Of a stretch of 62,729 bases of DNA, positions 1 to 9,900 are shown one piece after another. The notes under the pieces were generated by a model that did no database searches, was not told the DNA's origin, and saw nothing but the letters and a program-made list of their open reading frames with translations. The translations under genes and the position numbers were made by a program. The number at the start of each line of letters is the position of its first letter. The first letter of the stretch is position 1. The stretch lies in assembly GCA_963922455.1 (NCBI GenBank), contig CAWUIO010000025.1:1-62729 (forward strand). Direction: 5' to 3'. Origin of the DNA: CAWUIO01 sp963922455. Lineage in GTDB: Bacteria; Bacteroidota; Bacteroidia; Cytophagales; Microscillaceae.

Positions 1-114
1 CGAAAGATAAGGTGTTGAATATCAATTAATTTGAATTATTGATATTTTTATCTGCAGAAAACAGGAGGATTGGGTCTCTTTTCTCTCCTCTCGCTTCTCT
101 CTTCTTATCTGATT

Positions 115-258
115 GGCTCATGGATAGGCGCCTCTTCCCTAAAAGGAGTGGGCCGAGACCGCTGCTGCTTGGGCGCGAGTCGGCTCGGCCGCCTAGCCCG
201 GCCCGCACCCTAGCCATAAAGGCAATTGGCCCGTCATTTCTAAGGGAGCGGGAAAGCC
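115..258 (+). repeat. Degenerate copy of the structured intergenic repeat
   Basis: This is a diverged relative of the element found intact ten times further on. It keeps GGCT at the left end, a GGATAGG block, an internal GCGCGAG, an AGCCCGGCCCGC segment and a right end reading GAGCGGGAAAGCCCC. The right arm GGGAGCGGG can still pair imperfectly with CCCGCACCC on the left. The closing pair is mismatched (GGCTC against AAGCC), and the middle domain does not align with the intact copies. I read it as a decayed or divergent copy. The rest of positions 1-410 holds no gene that I can support; short ORFs there run through the repeat. Confidence 0.55.
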
Positions 259-410
259 CCAAGTATTCATTTTCTTGGATACAGACTCCTACATAAAGGA
301 AGGCAATCCTACATCTTATCCATATTTCCATGGGTTTTCCCCGGGAATTTCGGCATATATTTTATATTTGGGTAAAATAATTTTTTAGCTTTTCCAAAAA
401 ACCAAACCCT

Positions 411-1106
411 ATGGTAAATAAGGTAGTTGAAAATGCCGAAATCGCTTGCCAAGATATTTTTGATGGGGCCACCCTCATGCTCGGTGGATTTGGCCTCTGT
501 GGCATACCCGAAAATTGCATAAGTGCCCTCGTCAAAAAGGGAACAAAGGGCCTTACCTGTATCTCCAACAATGCCGGGGTAGATGACTTTGGTATTGGAC
601 TCATGTTGCAGCAAAAGCAAGTCAAAAAAATGATTTCTTCTTATGTGGGAGAAAATAAAGAATTTGAAAGACAGCTCCTATCGGGCGAATTAGAAGTAGA
701 CCTGCTCCCTCAAGGCACCCTTGCCGAACGAATCCGGGCTGGTGGTGCAGGGATACCCGCATTTTTTACCCCCGCCGGCTACGGTACCGAAGTAGCTGAG
801 GGCAAGGAAAGCCGGGAGTTTGATGGAAAAATGTATTTGATGGAATCCTGGTTGCAGGCCGATTTTTCTTTGGTAAAAGCTTGGAAAGGAGATACCGCCG
901 GAAATTTGATCTTCAAAGGTACCGCGCGAAATTTTAACCCGATGATGGCTACTGCCGGTAAAATTACCATCGCCGAGGTAGAAGAACTGGTCCCGGCCGG
1001 TGAGCTTGACCCCAATATGATCCATACTCCAGGTGTATTCGTAAAACGCATCTTCCAAGGAGTCAATTACGAAAAACGAATCGAACAAAGAACGGTTACC
1101 GCCTAG
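411..1106 (+). CDS. scoA: 3-oxoacid CoA-transferase subunit A (SCOT alpha)
   Basis: The alpha subunit of succinyl-CoA:3-ketoacid CoA-transferase moves CoA from succinyl-CoA to acetoacetate or a similar 3-oxoacid, in ketone body or branched fatty acid breakdown in the cytosol. At 231 residues it has the usual length. The glycine-rich CoA-transferase signature GGFGLCGIPENC lies at residues 25-36, and family motifs such as NNAGVDDFGIG and GYGTEVAEGKE follow. The beta subunit starts 37 bp downstream, so the two form one operon with the M48 protease gene behind them. Substrate specificity cannot be told from sequence alone; acetate or butyrate CoA-transferases are related. Confidence 0.93.
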   Translation: MVNKVVENAEIACQDIFDGATLMLGGFGLCGIPENCISALVKKGTKGLTCISNNAGVDDFGIGLMLQQKQVKKMISSYVGENKEFERQLLSGELEVDLLPQGTLAERIRAGGAGIPAFFTPAGYGTEVAEGKESREFDGKMYLMESWLQADFSLVKAWKGDTAGNLIFKGTARNFNPMMATAGKITIAEVEELVPAGELDPNMIHTPGVFVKRIFQGVNYEKRIEQRTVTA

Positions 1107-1143
1107 GTTACCCCAATTTCTACCCATTCAACTCAAATTAATT

Positions 1144-1827
1144 ATGGCGCTTGATAAAAAAGGAATTGCCCAAAGAATCGCCCGAGAACTTCAAGACGGG
1201 TACTATGTAAATTTAGGGATCGGTATACCAACCTTGGTCGCCAATTATATCCCCGCGGGTATCGAGGTGGTATTACAGTCAGAAAATGGATTATTAGGCA
1301 TCGGGCCTTTCCCCAAAGAGACAGACGTAGATGCCGATTTGATAAATGCCGGGAAGCAAACGGTTTCCATTCTGCCTGGTTCTTCCTTGTTTAGTTCTTC
1401 GGATAGCTTTGGGATGATCCGGGGAGGACATATCGATTTGACCATCCTAGGGGCTATGGAAGTTTCGGAAAATGGCGACATTGCTAATTGGAAGATCCCT
1501 GGTAAAATGGTAAAAGGGATGGGAGGCGCTATGGATCTCGTAGCTGCCGCCGATAATATTATCGTTGCCATGCGTCACGTAGATAAATATGGCAAATCTA
1601 AGCTACTGAAAGAATGCACCCTACCCCTCACGGGAGTGCAATGCGTGAAAAAGATTGTAACCGAATTAGGCGTATTTGATGTCTTGCCTGAGGGTGGTTT
1701 TAAAGTTTTAGAGCGAGCTCCGGGGGTTAGTGTGGAAGAAATAGATCAAGCCACCGATGGTAAACTAATTATTGAGGGAGACATCCCGGAAATGGAACTC
1801 ACTAACCAACAAGTAGAACAATCGTGA
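1144..1827 (+). CDS. scoB: 3-oxoacid CoA-transferase subunit B (SCOT beta)
   Basis: This is the catalytic beta subunit paired with the gene just upstream. The SENGLLGIGP motif at about residues 46-55 contains the glutamate (E47) that forms the covalent CoA thioester intermediate in this family, and the N-terminal LGIGIPTLVANY is typical. It has 227 residues, a normal length for a separate beta subunit. Its TGA stop overlaps the GTG start of the next gene (GTGA), so the three genes are probably translated from one message. The pair is complete, with no missing motif. Confidence 0.93.
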   Translation: MALDKKGIAQRIARELQDGYYVNLGIGIPTLVANYIPAGIEVVLQSENGLLGIGPFPKETDVDADLINAGKQTVSILPGSSLFSSSDSFGMIRGGHIDLTILGAMEVSENGDIANWKIPGKMVKGMGGAMDLVAAADNIIVAMRHVDKYGKSKLLKECTLPLTGVQCVKKIVTELGVFDVLPEGGFKVLERAPGVSVEEIDQATDGKLIIEGDIPEMELTNQQVEQS

Positions 1828-2648
1828 AACAAACTCGAAACCTAAACAGTTGGCTGCCTATGGGTCTTTTTGCCTTGATGCTAGCCTTGCAAACTTGCGC
1901 TCCGGCAGGCCCCGGATCGCTCAACTTTTTCAGCATTGATGATGATGTCAAGCTGGGGCAACAACTGCAACAAGAAATTGCCAATGATCCCCAACAATAC
2001 CCATTATTAGACCGGACTCAATATGCTGAATCCTATCGATACTTAGAAGGCATACGGGATGAAATCCTTAACTCAGGTAACGTTACGTATCGTGATCAGT
2101 TTGCCTGGCAAGTGTATATTATTCGTGATGATAAAACCCTCAATGCATTTGTAACCCCCGGGGGATATATCTATGTCTATACTGGCTTGATTAAATACCT
2201 AGATACCGAAGACCAATTGGCCGGGGTAATGGGCCACGAAATTGCCCATGCTGACCGCCGCCACTCGACGAATAACCTCACCAAGCAATATGGCCTGTCT
2301 ATTCTATTACAAATGGCTACGGGCTCTAATAGCAGTCAAGTGAGCCAATTGCTAGCTGGCTTGGCCGGGAATGTAGTGGGTTTGAGTTTTAGCCGTAAGA
2401 GTGAAACCGATGCCGATGCGATGTCGGTAAAGTATTTATCCAACACAGAGTACCAGTGCAATGGAGCGGCCGGTTTTTTTGAAAAAATACTCAAAGAAGG
2501 AAATGGCCAGGAGCCTCCTCAGTTTTTAAGTACCCACCCAAGTTCTTCCCATCGGGTCAAGGATATAAATGCCTTATCTCAACAATTAGGCTGCAGCGTT
2601 AAACCCAGTGGTAATAATTATCAAAAATTTAAAAATAGCTTACCTTAA
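1824..2648 (+). CDS. M48 family zinc metalloprotease lipoprotein
   Basis: This is a periplasmic or outer-membrane zinc peptidase of the M48 (HtpX/Oma1/BepA-like) group. The N-terminus is a hydrophobic signal ending at a cysteine (LALQTC, Cys25), suggesting a lipoprotein. The zinc-binding HEIAH motif is at residues 138-142, and the third ligand is likely the glutamate in KSETDADAMSV. STHPSSSHRV near the C-terminus is a typical M48 ending. The GTG start overlaps the scoB stop by 4 bp, so expression is coupled to the CoA-transferase. BepA-like proteins act in outer-membrane protein quality control; that role is inferred here. No C-terminal TPR domain is present (274 aa). Confidence 0.9.
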   Translation: MKQTRNLNSWLPMGLFALMLALQTCAPAGPGSLNFFSIDDDVKLGQQLQQEIANDPQQYPLLDRTQYAESYRYLEGIRDEILNSGNVTYRDQFAWQVYIIRDDKTLNAFVTPGGYIYVYTGLIKYLDTEDQLAGVMGHEIAHADRRHSTNNLTKQYGLSILLQMATGSNSSQVSQLLAGLAGNVVGLSFSRKSETDADAMSVKYLSNTEYQCNGAAGFFEKILKEGNGQEPPQFLSTHPSSSHRVKDINALSQQLGCSVKPSGNNYQKFKNSLP

Positions 2649-2667
2649 TAAGGAAAGAGCTCATCTT

Positions 2668-2700
2668 TAAAAAAGCGAGGTAGCCCTCGCTTTTTTTATT
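2668..2700 (+). terminator. Intrinsic terminator of the scoA-scoB-M48 operon
   Basis: A GCGAGG stem, TAGC loop and CCTCGC, flanked by an A-run on the left and a T-run on the right that extend the stem and give the U-tract. It starts 20 bp after the protease stop codon. Confidence 0.9.
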
Positions 2701-2813
2701 TTCTAGAAGGCTTGCTAAGGCGCATCTCGTGTAATAAAAAGCTCCCTGTGTTCATTTAATAAAATAAATTATCTTTTTTTCTTATCTTATTCGTTTCGAG
2801 AGAGATAAGTACT

Positions 2814-2821
2814 TATTTTTG
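2814..2821 (+). promoter_or_regulatory. Predicted Bacteroidota -7 box (TATTTTTG)
   Basis: TATTTTTG fits the Bacteroidota housekeeping -7 consensus TAnnTTTG and lies 35 bp before the ATG of the NHL-repeat gene. A weak TTTCG sits about 17 bp upstream as a possible -33 element. Confidence 0.45.
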
Positions 2822-2855
2822 CAGAGCAACAAAGCCGGTACGTCTTCCCTATCCT

Positions 2856-5800
2856 ATGGTACATCGCACAGGCTACTTAGTTTTATACTTGGTATTCATC
2901 ATACTTACTATTGCCTCAAATCTCCCTTTGCAGGCCCAGTATGTTTATACCCAAGCCGGAGCAGGACTTGGCGATAAAACCTCAGCCGTAGAAACCAGTA
3001 TTACTCCTACCTTTTTATGTACTGATCGTGATAATAATATCTACGTCACAGATGCCAATGCCCATCTCGTTTTTAAAATTAACCCACTTGATACCCTAAT
3101 TGAGGTACTTGCTGGGCTTGGACTTCCCGGGCCAGCCGATGACAGTGTCCTGGCCCGTCAGGCTTTTTTGAAGACGCCGAGTGGAATTGTGTACAGCCCA
3201 CGAGACAATTCTATCTACATTGCCGACTCGGATAACCATTGTGTACGCAAGATTAATTTAGACCATAGCCCACTGGTCCTCACTCGATTTGCCGGCACGG
3301 GCTCCCCCGGATTTGCTGGGGATAAGGGCACGGCCACCCAAGCCCAGTTACGTAACCCATTTGGCCTAGCCATTGGGCCTGATTCTAATTTATATATTGC
3401 CGATCGGGGAAACTCTTGTATCCGGAAAGTGGACCTAAGTACGGGAATTATTGAGACCCTGGTGGGAAGGGGTAACATCGGCTTTGAGGAGGGGCCCATT
3501 TTGGCTAGCCTAGCCTTGCTAAATAAGCCCCAAGACCTATGTTTTGATTCCTCTGGCAACTTATATATCAGTGATACCGGAAATGATCGGATCTGCCGCG
3601 TGAATGCCAGTGATGACATGCTGATTACGCTCGCCGGACATCCTGACAATACTGGCCCTGAAACCGAGGGAGACCCCTCGCAAGTTAATTTAAACGCTCC
3701 TGCGGGTATTGCCTTTGATGCGCCCAACCGCTTATGGTTTACAGACCGTCTCAATCATCGGGTACAAGTACTTGACCTAGATAAGGATTCACTCATAACC
3801 CAAGTAGGAAATGGAAAGGCTGAGTATAATGGCAATAACCTGGTAGTAAGCAATGCCACCGTAAATACGCCTCTAGGAATCACCTTTGATGCCAACCGCG
3901 ATATTTTAATTGCCGATCAATTTAATCATCGTATCCGGCGCATTAAATCAGACAACTCGAGTATCCAACACATCGCTGGTAATGGATACGCACGCTTTAG
4001 GGGTGATGGCCAAGCCGCCCAATTTTCCATGTTACAATACCCCGAGGGATTAGCCAGCGATTCTCACGGGAATTTATTTATCGCGGATAAGCTAAATCAC
4101 CGCATTCGGCGAGTTGATGTTAATACAGGACGTATAGAAACTGTGGCTGGCAATGGACAAGCGGGTTATATGGGAGATGGACAGGATGCACGTTTGGCCC
4201 AATTACAATATCCGAGTGATGTGGCGGTTCACGCGGATAGCCTACTTTATATTGCCGACTCCTTCAATGATTGTATTCGGGAAGTCAATTTAGCCAGTCA
4301 AATTATTCGTACCATAGCCGGAGGAAGTGGCACGGGCTACTCAGGAGAGGATGGAACTCTTGCCATCCAAGCCCTTTTCCGTAATCCTAGGGGTATTGCT
4401 TTGGATTCGGTTGGGAATGTGTATATCGCAGATGAACTCAATCACCGAATCCGAAAAGTAAGCCCCTCGGGAATTATTAATCGGGTAGTCGGCAATGGAA
4501 TCCCTAGCTTTTTTGGAGATGGAGGCTCTCCCTTACTTGCTTCCTTAAAATTTCCTAGTGATGTGTGGGTGGACCCTAGCGGGAATATCTGGATCGCCGA
4601 TCGAGGTAATCAGCGAATCCGACACGTGAATGCCAGCCAAGATACCATACGCACATTGGCTGGAAATGGTATTCAAGGATTTTCGGGCGACCAAGGCCCA
4701 GCCGAGCAAGCCAGTCTAAATATTCCCCTCTATCTCTCAGGACAGAACGATACGCTCTACATTAGCGATGCCAATAATAATCGGATTCGTCAAGTAGATC
4801 TCCGGTCGGGTATTATTAGCAGCAAGGCCGGGACGGGTTTAGACGCTTTTAATGGAGATACTCTATATGCGGTTGACGCCAACTTGAATTTTCCTACGGG
4901 TCTTGCTCTCGACCCTTTAGGCAACCTTTACACAAGCAGTCAAGATCACCATCGAGTTCGCCTTTTAAGCAATCAAAAACCACCTTGCCAGATTCAAGAA
5001 ATAAGGCCCTTGGTAACGAGTCCTTGTGATTCCCTGAGTAACGAATACGCCCAAAGCCTTCGGGTTTGGCATTCCTTTGCCCCTAATCAAGGAAATCTCG
5101 TAGTCAATGGTCAAGTTTTTAGCATTCAAACTAGTCCGCAAGACATTGCGCTAAGCAATTTGGACTCAGATTCTCAACGGGTAGATGTGGAGGCTTTCTT
5201 TGATGCGGAAGTAGCATGCAGATATTTTCAAGCGGATGTTTTCCAGGCACCTGGGCCCTGTGAAATTGACCCACCCAATTTTGATTCATTAGGAATCGTT
5301 CGATTTGGAGTTCCAGATACTATATTAAGTTACCTTGGAGATTCTCCCACAGTAGATACAGTAGACCTGGCGGCTTTACCCGATAGTATTAACTTTTTAG
5401 TACCAGACCCTAATGGCACTATTGGAAGTGTATACTGGAAGGTTACCAATCCTTTGGGCGAAGTTATGGAGTTTTGGGATAATAGTGCTCCTTTCCGTAT
5501 TTCGGATGATACTCCCTTTACCATACCCCTCGACTTACTGGATAGCACATACACCTTTGAAATTCAAACCTTTAGTGGGGCTAATGGGAGCGGTCGGGCC
5601 GGTGATCCAAAGGTCCTTAATTTTCAGTTTAGTTATTTACCCGCTAAAGTATTTTCCATTAGCTTAATCGATGCAGGAGATAATGTAATTGTGGATGAAT
5701 ATCGCACAATCTTGCCAGATAGTGTCCCTACTATTATAGATTTGGACGATGCTCCCGAGTTTCTAAACATGCAAGCGAATCTTAATAAAAGCAATGTACA

Positions 5801-6710
5801 CGAAGTGTTTTTTAGGATTCAGTTGGAAAAGCCTAATCCGTATAGAAATGGGGAAAATGTAGAACCCTATGCCCTCTTTGGAAATAATAAAGGTAATTTT
5901 AATTCTTGGACACCCCCTCCCGTACCCAATAAGCACTATAACTTATTGATTTATTTAGAATACTTGCACCATGATCAAGATGGGCAACATTCTGTATTTA
6001 GTGATTCCACTTACTTTAACTTTATCTTTACCACCGACCAAGCCCCTCGTATTTCAAATTTCACCTTCATTCAACCCCCAAATCCCGGTCAAAACAACAC
6101 GATTGTACCTGGTAACTATTTTCAACTAGATGAAGACACCGTCGATATTATTGGGCTCGATTTTACACCTACTAGGGATATAAATATTCGCATTAATACC
6201 TTCCCCAGAGGCATTAGTGGAGTGGACGTGACCCTGAGAGACAGTACGGGTGCCCTGGTCCTTGCCACGGTAGACACTACGTTTGAATATACTTTGTACC
6301 CGATTGATACCTTAGCTAGTACCCCTATGGTTGATATCCGGAATTTCCTAGGGCAGTACCTTACCCTACGCGCCATGCCTTTTACCTATGACGTAAATGG
6401 TATTAAGCTAGATGGAAACCCTACAGATTTAGTATTTCGCTATTTATTAACCGCTCCACCAGATCCTAGTTTTGCCTTATTGGTGGCTCCCAATCCTGCT
6501 GAAGATTTTTTAAGTGTATCGCAGGTAGATGGCTTATCGGGTGATAAGGCCTTGTACGTTTATAATCCTATAGGTGAGTTAGTTTTCAGCACCACTTGGA
6601 GGTCGGATGAAAAGGCACGCTTGGACATCCGTAATTTGAACCCGGGGATCTATACGGTACGTGTAGACCACATCCAGGGGAGCTATCGTTTTCGTTTTGT
6701 GAAGTATTAA
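2856..6710 (+). CDS. Secreted NHL-repeat protein with T9SS sorting domain
   Basis: A 1284-residue secreted protein. Residues 1-28 form a signal peptide (hydrophobic, ending LQAQ). About twelve NHL-type repeats follow up to about residue 700, each recognisable by blocks like IADxxNHRIRRV, and should fold as one or two beta-propellers. A middle region without repeats contains probable beta-sandwich domains. The last 75 or so residues (from APNPAEDFLSV to YRFRFVKY) are a type A T9SS C-terminal sorting domain, so the protein should cross the outer membrane and be surface-attached or released. The ligand is unknown; NHL propellers bind proteins, glycans or RNA. It stands alone with its own promoter. 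Confidence 0.9.
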   Translation: MVHRTGYLVLYLVFIILTIASNLPLQAQYVYTQAGAGLGDKTSAVETSITPTFLCTDRDNNIYVTDANAHLVFKINPLDTLIEVLAGLGLPGPADDSVLARQAFLKTPSGIVYSPRDNSIYIADSDNHCVRKINLDHSPLVLTRFAGTGSPGFAGDKGTATQAQLRNPFGLAIGPDSNLYIADRGNSCIRKVDLSTGIIETLVGRGNIGFEEGPILASLALLNKPQDLCFDSSGNLYISDTGNDRICRVNASDDMLITLAGHPDNTGPETEGDPSQVNLNAPAGIAFDAPNRLWFTDRLNHRVQVLDLDKDSLITQVGNGKAEYNGNNLVVSNATVNTPLGITFDANRDILIADQFNHRIRRIKSDNSSIQHIAGNGYARFRGDGQAAQFSMLQYPEGLASDSHGNLFIADKLNHRIRRVDVNTGRIETVAGNGQAGYMGDGQDARLAQLQYPSDVAVHADSLLYIADSFNDCIREVNLASQIIRTIAGGSGTGYSGEDGTLAIQALFRNPRGIALDSVGNVYIADELNHRIRKVSPSGIINRVVGNGIPSFFGDGGSPLLASLKFPSDVWVDPSGNIWIADRGNQRIRHVNASQDTIRTLAGNGIQGFSGDQGPAEQASLNIPLYLSGQNDTLYISDANNNRIRQVDLRSGIISSKAGTGLDAFNGDTLYAVDANLNFPTGLALDPLGNLYTSSQDHHRVRLLSNQKPPCQIQEIRPLVTSPCDSLSNEYAQSLRVWHSFAPNQGNLVVNGQVFSIQTSPQDIALSNLDSDSQRVDVEAFFDAEVACRYFQADVFQAPGPCEIDPPNFDSLGIVRFGVPDTILSYLGDSPTVDTVDLAALPDSINFLVPDPNGTIGSVYWKVTNPLGEVMEFWDNSAPFRISDDTPFTIPLDLLDSTYTFEIQTFSGANGSGRAGDPKVLNFQFSYLPAKVFSISLIDAGDNVIVDEYRTILPDSVPTIIDLDDAPEFLNMQANLNKSNVHEVFFRIQLEKPNPYRNGENVEPYALFGNNKGNFNSWTPPPVPNKHYNLLIYLEYLHHDQDGQHSVFSDSTYFNFIFTTDQAPRISNFTFIQPPNPGQNNTIVPGNYFQLDEDTVDIIGLDFTPTRDINIRINTFPRGISGVDVTLRDSTGALVLATVDTTFEYTLYPIDTLASTPMVDIRNFLGQYLTLRAMPFTYDVNGIKLDGNPTDLVFRYLLTAPPDPSFALLVAPNPAEDFLSVSQVDGLSGDKALYVYNPIGELVFSTTWRSDEKARLDIRNLNPGIYTVRVDHIQGSYRFRFVKY

Positions 6711-6807
6711 GCTACATAATAGCCCTATCTGCCCTTTACTTGCGCATCCTCCTTTTACATTCTTGTCTATCCAATATTGCTCTCTTGGCTAATAATTTCA
6801 TCCGATT

Positions 6808-6935
6808 GGCTGAGGGATAGAGCGGCCTGTTTGAGCTCGCTTGGGCCTTGCGGGGAAAGGCAGCGAGTAGCGAAAGCCCGACCCCGGCGGCACAGATTAT
6901 CCTAGGTAAACATCATTTGAACGCCGGGGGCAGCC
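6808..6935 (+). repeat. Structured intergenic repeat, copy 2
   Basis: The left end GGCTG (6808-6812) pairs with the right end CAGCC (6931-6935). The variable hairpin has CCCCGGCG (6882-6889) pairing with CGCCGGGG (6922-6929) around a 32-nt loop. The conserved core GTTTGAGCTCG ... GCAGCGAGTAGCGAAAGCCCGACC is intact. It sits between the convergent stops of the NHL-repeat and P450 genes. Confidence 0.9.
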
Positions 6936-6954
6936 ACTATATCTGATTTTAAGT

Positions 6955-9900
6955 TTAAGCCCAGATATCTTCCCGGTACTTTTTGGCACGTTGTAAGTCT
7001 TCCCATTCCTCTGGGCTAAGCATCTCTTGAAAGGCTTCTCGGACTGATGGCGCCATCGTTTGGGCATTTCCACAAACATAGACCCAAGCGCCTGCCTTGA
7101 TCAACTCTCGGACAGCCTCGGGATGTTGGCGTAGTTTATCCTGGACATACATAGGGTTTTCCGCTATTCTAGAATAAGCAGGGAATATTTTCAAGGAGCC
7201 CTTTGCTTGATACGCTTCCAGCTCATTTTTGTACAAAAAATCTTCCTCCGGGTAACGACAACCAAAGAATAAATAAATCGGGGCCGATGCATTATCTTCC
7301 TCGCCCAATCGCTCCTCAATAAAGGAACGCATCGGGGCTATGCCGGTGCCTGCTGCCACCAGAATTAATGGAATAGAAGCGTCTGCGGGTAGAAAAAACG
7401 TAGAATGAAGCTTGGGTATAAAAGCGGATAATTGATCTCCCGGCCCTAATTTGGCCAGGTATTGGGTACAAGCTCCTTGAAATAAGCCCTCCCCATACCA
7501 GGCTTTTTCCTTTAAAACCCCCACGGTAAGGCTCAAACGATTGGGATGTTGGCGAGGGCTGGATGAAACGGAAAAATACCGCGCTTGCATGGGGGGAAGG
7601 CGGCGTAAAAACGCTTCAAAGGATATTTGCGTGGCCGGAAACTTCTTCAAAAACTGCCATAAGTTGAGGTTTTTTTGGCTAACTTCCTGCTCAAATAGCT
7701 CGCGGTCGGCTTCCCATGCCTCAAGAATTTGCTGTTCAGGAGGGCAAGGGTTGAGGGCGCTTAGATAGCTTAGATGTTCTCTTTTTAAAGCGCTTTGCAG
7801 TTCAACAAAATGGCTCAAATAGTCAAACACGGAAATGATTTCCTGTGGCTTGGGGTGGGGACCTTCTCCGGGGGAGGCTTGAAGAGAAAAGCAAGCCTCA
7901 GGGGCTACCCCAAAATACTCGCAAATTTGTAAGACCAACTCTTTATTTTGTACCGGATAAACGGCCACATGCTCACCGGCCTGGTAGGTCATACCTACGG
8001 GGACTTGAAGCACTAAATCACGCACTTCTTTTACCCTTCCCGATGCTAGATTATGACTGAGCACCTTGTTTTCTATAACTTCCCAGGAGCTACATTCTCT
8101 GACCTTGGGGGCTAAGGTGGCTTTTTCTGTTATATCTTTTTTGGTTTCGCACCAATGCATAAATGGTTTATCGGCCTGCTCCCCCTCTTTTGGAGATTCT
8201 TCAAGCCCTAATTTTTGAAAAAGCGCTGGCCAGAATTGTCCATACCAATCTTCTACCTCTTGGTCAAAATCGGCATTGGCATCGGCTTCTCCCCGGGTAC
8301 ATATTCTTTGGGCCCCCAAAGACTCAAGCCTTTCGTCAATCCAACGGGGGAAGGATTGAAAAGTGGCCCACTGGGTATTCCCACAGCCTAGTACGGTATA
8401 CTGTAAATCGGATAAGACAGTGCCCTCGGGGAGTTTTTTCAAATACTCTTCAAATTTACGGGCATTATCGGGCGGGAAGCCATTATAGGTAGCGCTTACA
8501 ATCAACAGGTAACCCGACTCTGGCATCGTATCACTCAAGAGATCTAGGCTAGTTACATGACTGCTTATACCTTGGTCCTGGGCATACTGGCTCATATCTT
8601 CGGCCAAACTTTCGCTGGCCCCCATATTGGAACCGTAAGCGATAAGCAAGGTTTCCTGGGTTTTGGCGCTGGCTGTCCTGCTTTCCTTGTGGGGAGCCGC
8701 CGTTTTGGGAAGGGCGCTAAGCTTACGGTCTTCTTCTTTTCTTTTTTCCAAACGAACCATCAGGTTGGAAGGCTTCAAGGTTAGGGTCTCCTCAATCTTA
8801 AGCTGATAGTTGGGGGGTAGATGCAAGCGGTACTTTTGCAAAATGAGCCCCATAATCAAAGCGGCCTCTAAAATGGCAAACTGACGACCGATGCAGGCCC
8901 GGATGCCGTTCCCAAAGGGTTTGTAAGCATCTGGGTCACGGGTACGCACGGCTTCATTGCTAAAATTTTCTGGATTGAAGACCTCGGCTTCGGGTCCCCA
9001 GACCTCCGCATCCCGATGTAACATGGGTGATAAGACAATGAAAGGCTGGCCCTTGGCAACCGGATAAGCTTCTGGCCCCAAAACTGTATCCTCTTTGGCA
9101 AAAAGACCAAAGCCCGGGGCAGTAGGCCAAAGGCGAAGGGTCTCGGAAAGTATTTTACGAATGTAAGAGAGTTCCGAAATTTGCTTGTAGGTAGGCATTT
9201 TAGAGGTATCCCCTCCTAAAACCTGGTCTACTTCATCAAAAGCCCGCTGCATGATTTCGGGATGTTGGGCGAGGTAGTAAAAGGCAAAAGAAAGCAAGCC
9301 ACTGGTAGTCTCGTGCCCCGCTATCAAGAAGGTCAAGATTTGATAGCGAATGTTTAGGTCGCTCAATTTTTCGCCACTTTGCGTGTCCCGAGCATTCAAC
9401 ATGAGGCTGAGCAGGTCAGTCTTGTTTAGGTAGAGTTCGGGCTTATCCTTCCGTTCTTGGATGATGGTATCCACGGTTTTATTCATCAAGACCAGGCTTT
9501 GCTTGTATTTTTTATTCTGCCTGAATCGCAGTTTTCTTTGGATATTGGTCTTATTGGTACGCTGCATTGTATCAGACAAGGCAAAACGCATGGCTTCTAC
9601 AAAGGGGTGAGGCTCTTCACTCTGGAAGGAGTTTAGTTGAAAATCGAAACCACACAGCCCTATAGTGTCGAAGGTCAAACGGGTCATATCTTCTGTGAGA
9701 TCAAATGGCTTACCCTCGGGGATTGCCTCCCATTTTTCCATAAGTTGTTGGGCTATTTCCAACATACGCGGATAATAGCCCCGAATGGCCCGCTGTCCTA
9801 AGCCCGGGCGGAGAATATTGTGGGCCCTTTGCCAATTGGGCTCGTGATTGGCGGCCGTGAATAAGGCATCTCCAGCTAAATCTCTCAAGAGGATCAGCGG

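Noticed and set aside
39..296. 85-codon plus-strand ORF and overlapping minus-strand ORF at the left edge
   Set aside because: They run through the degenerate repeat copy, have Arg/Ser/Pro-rich low-complexity translations and show no family features.
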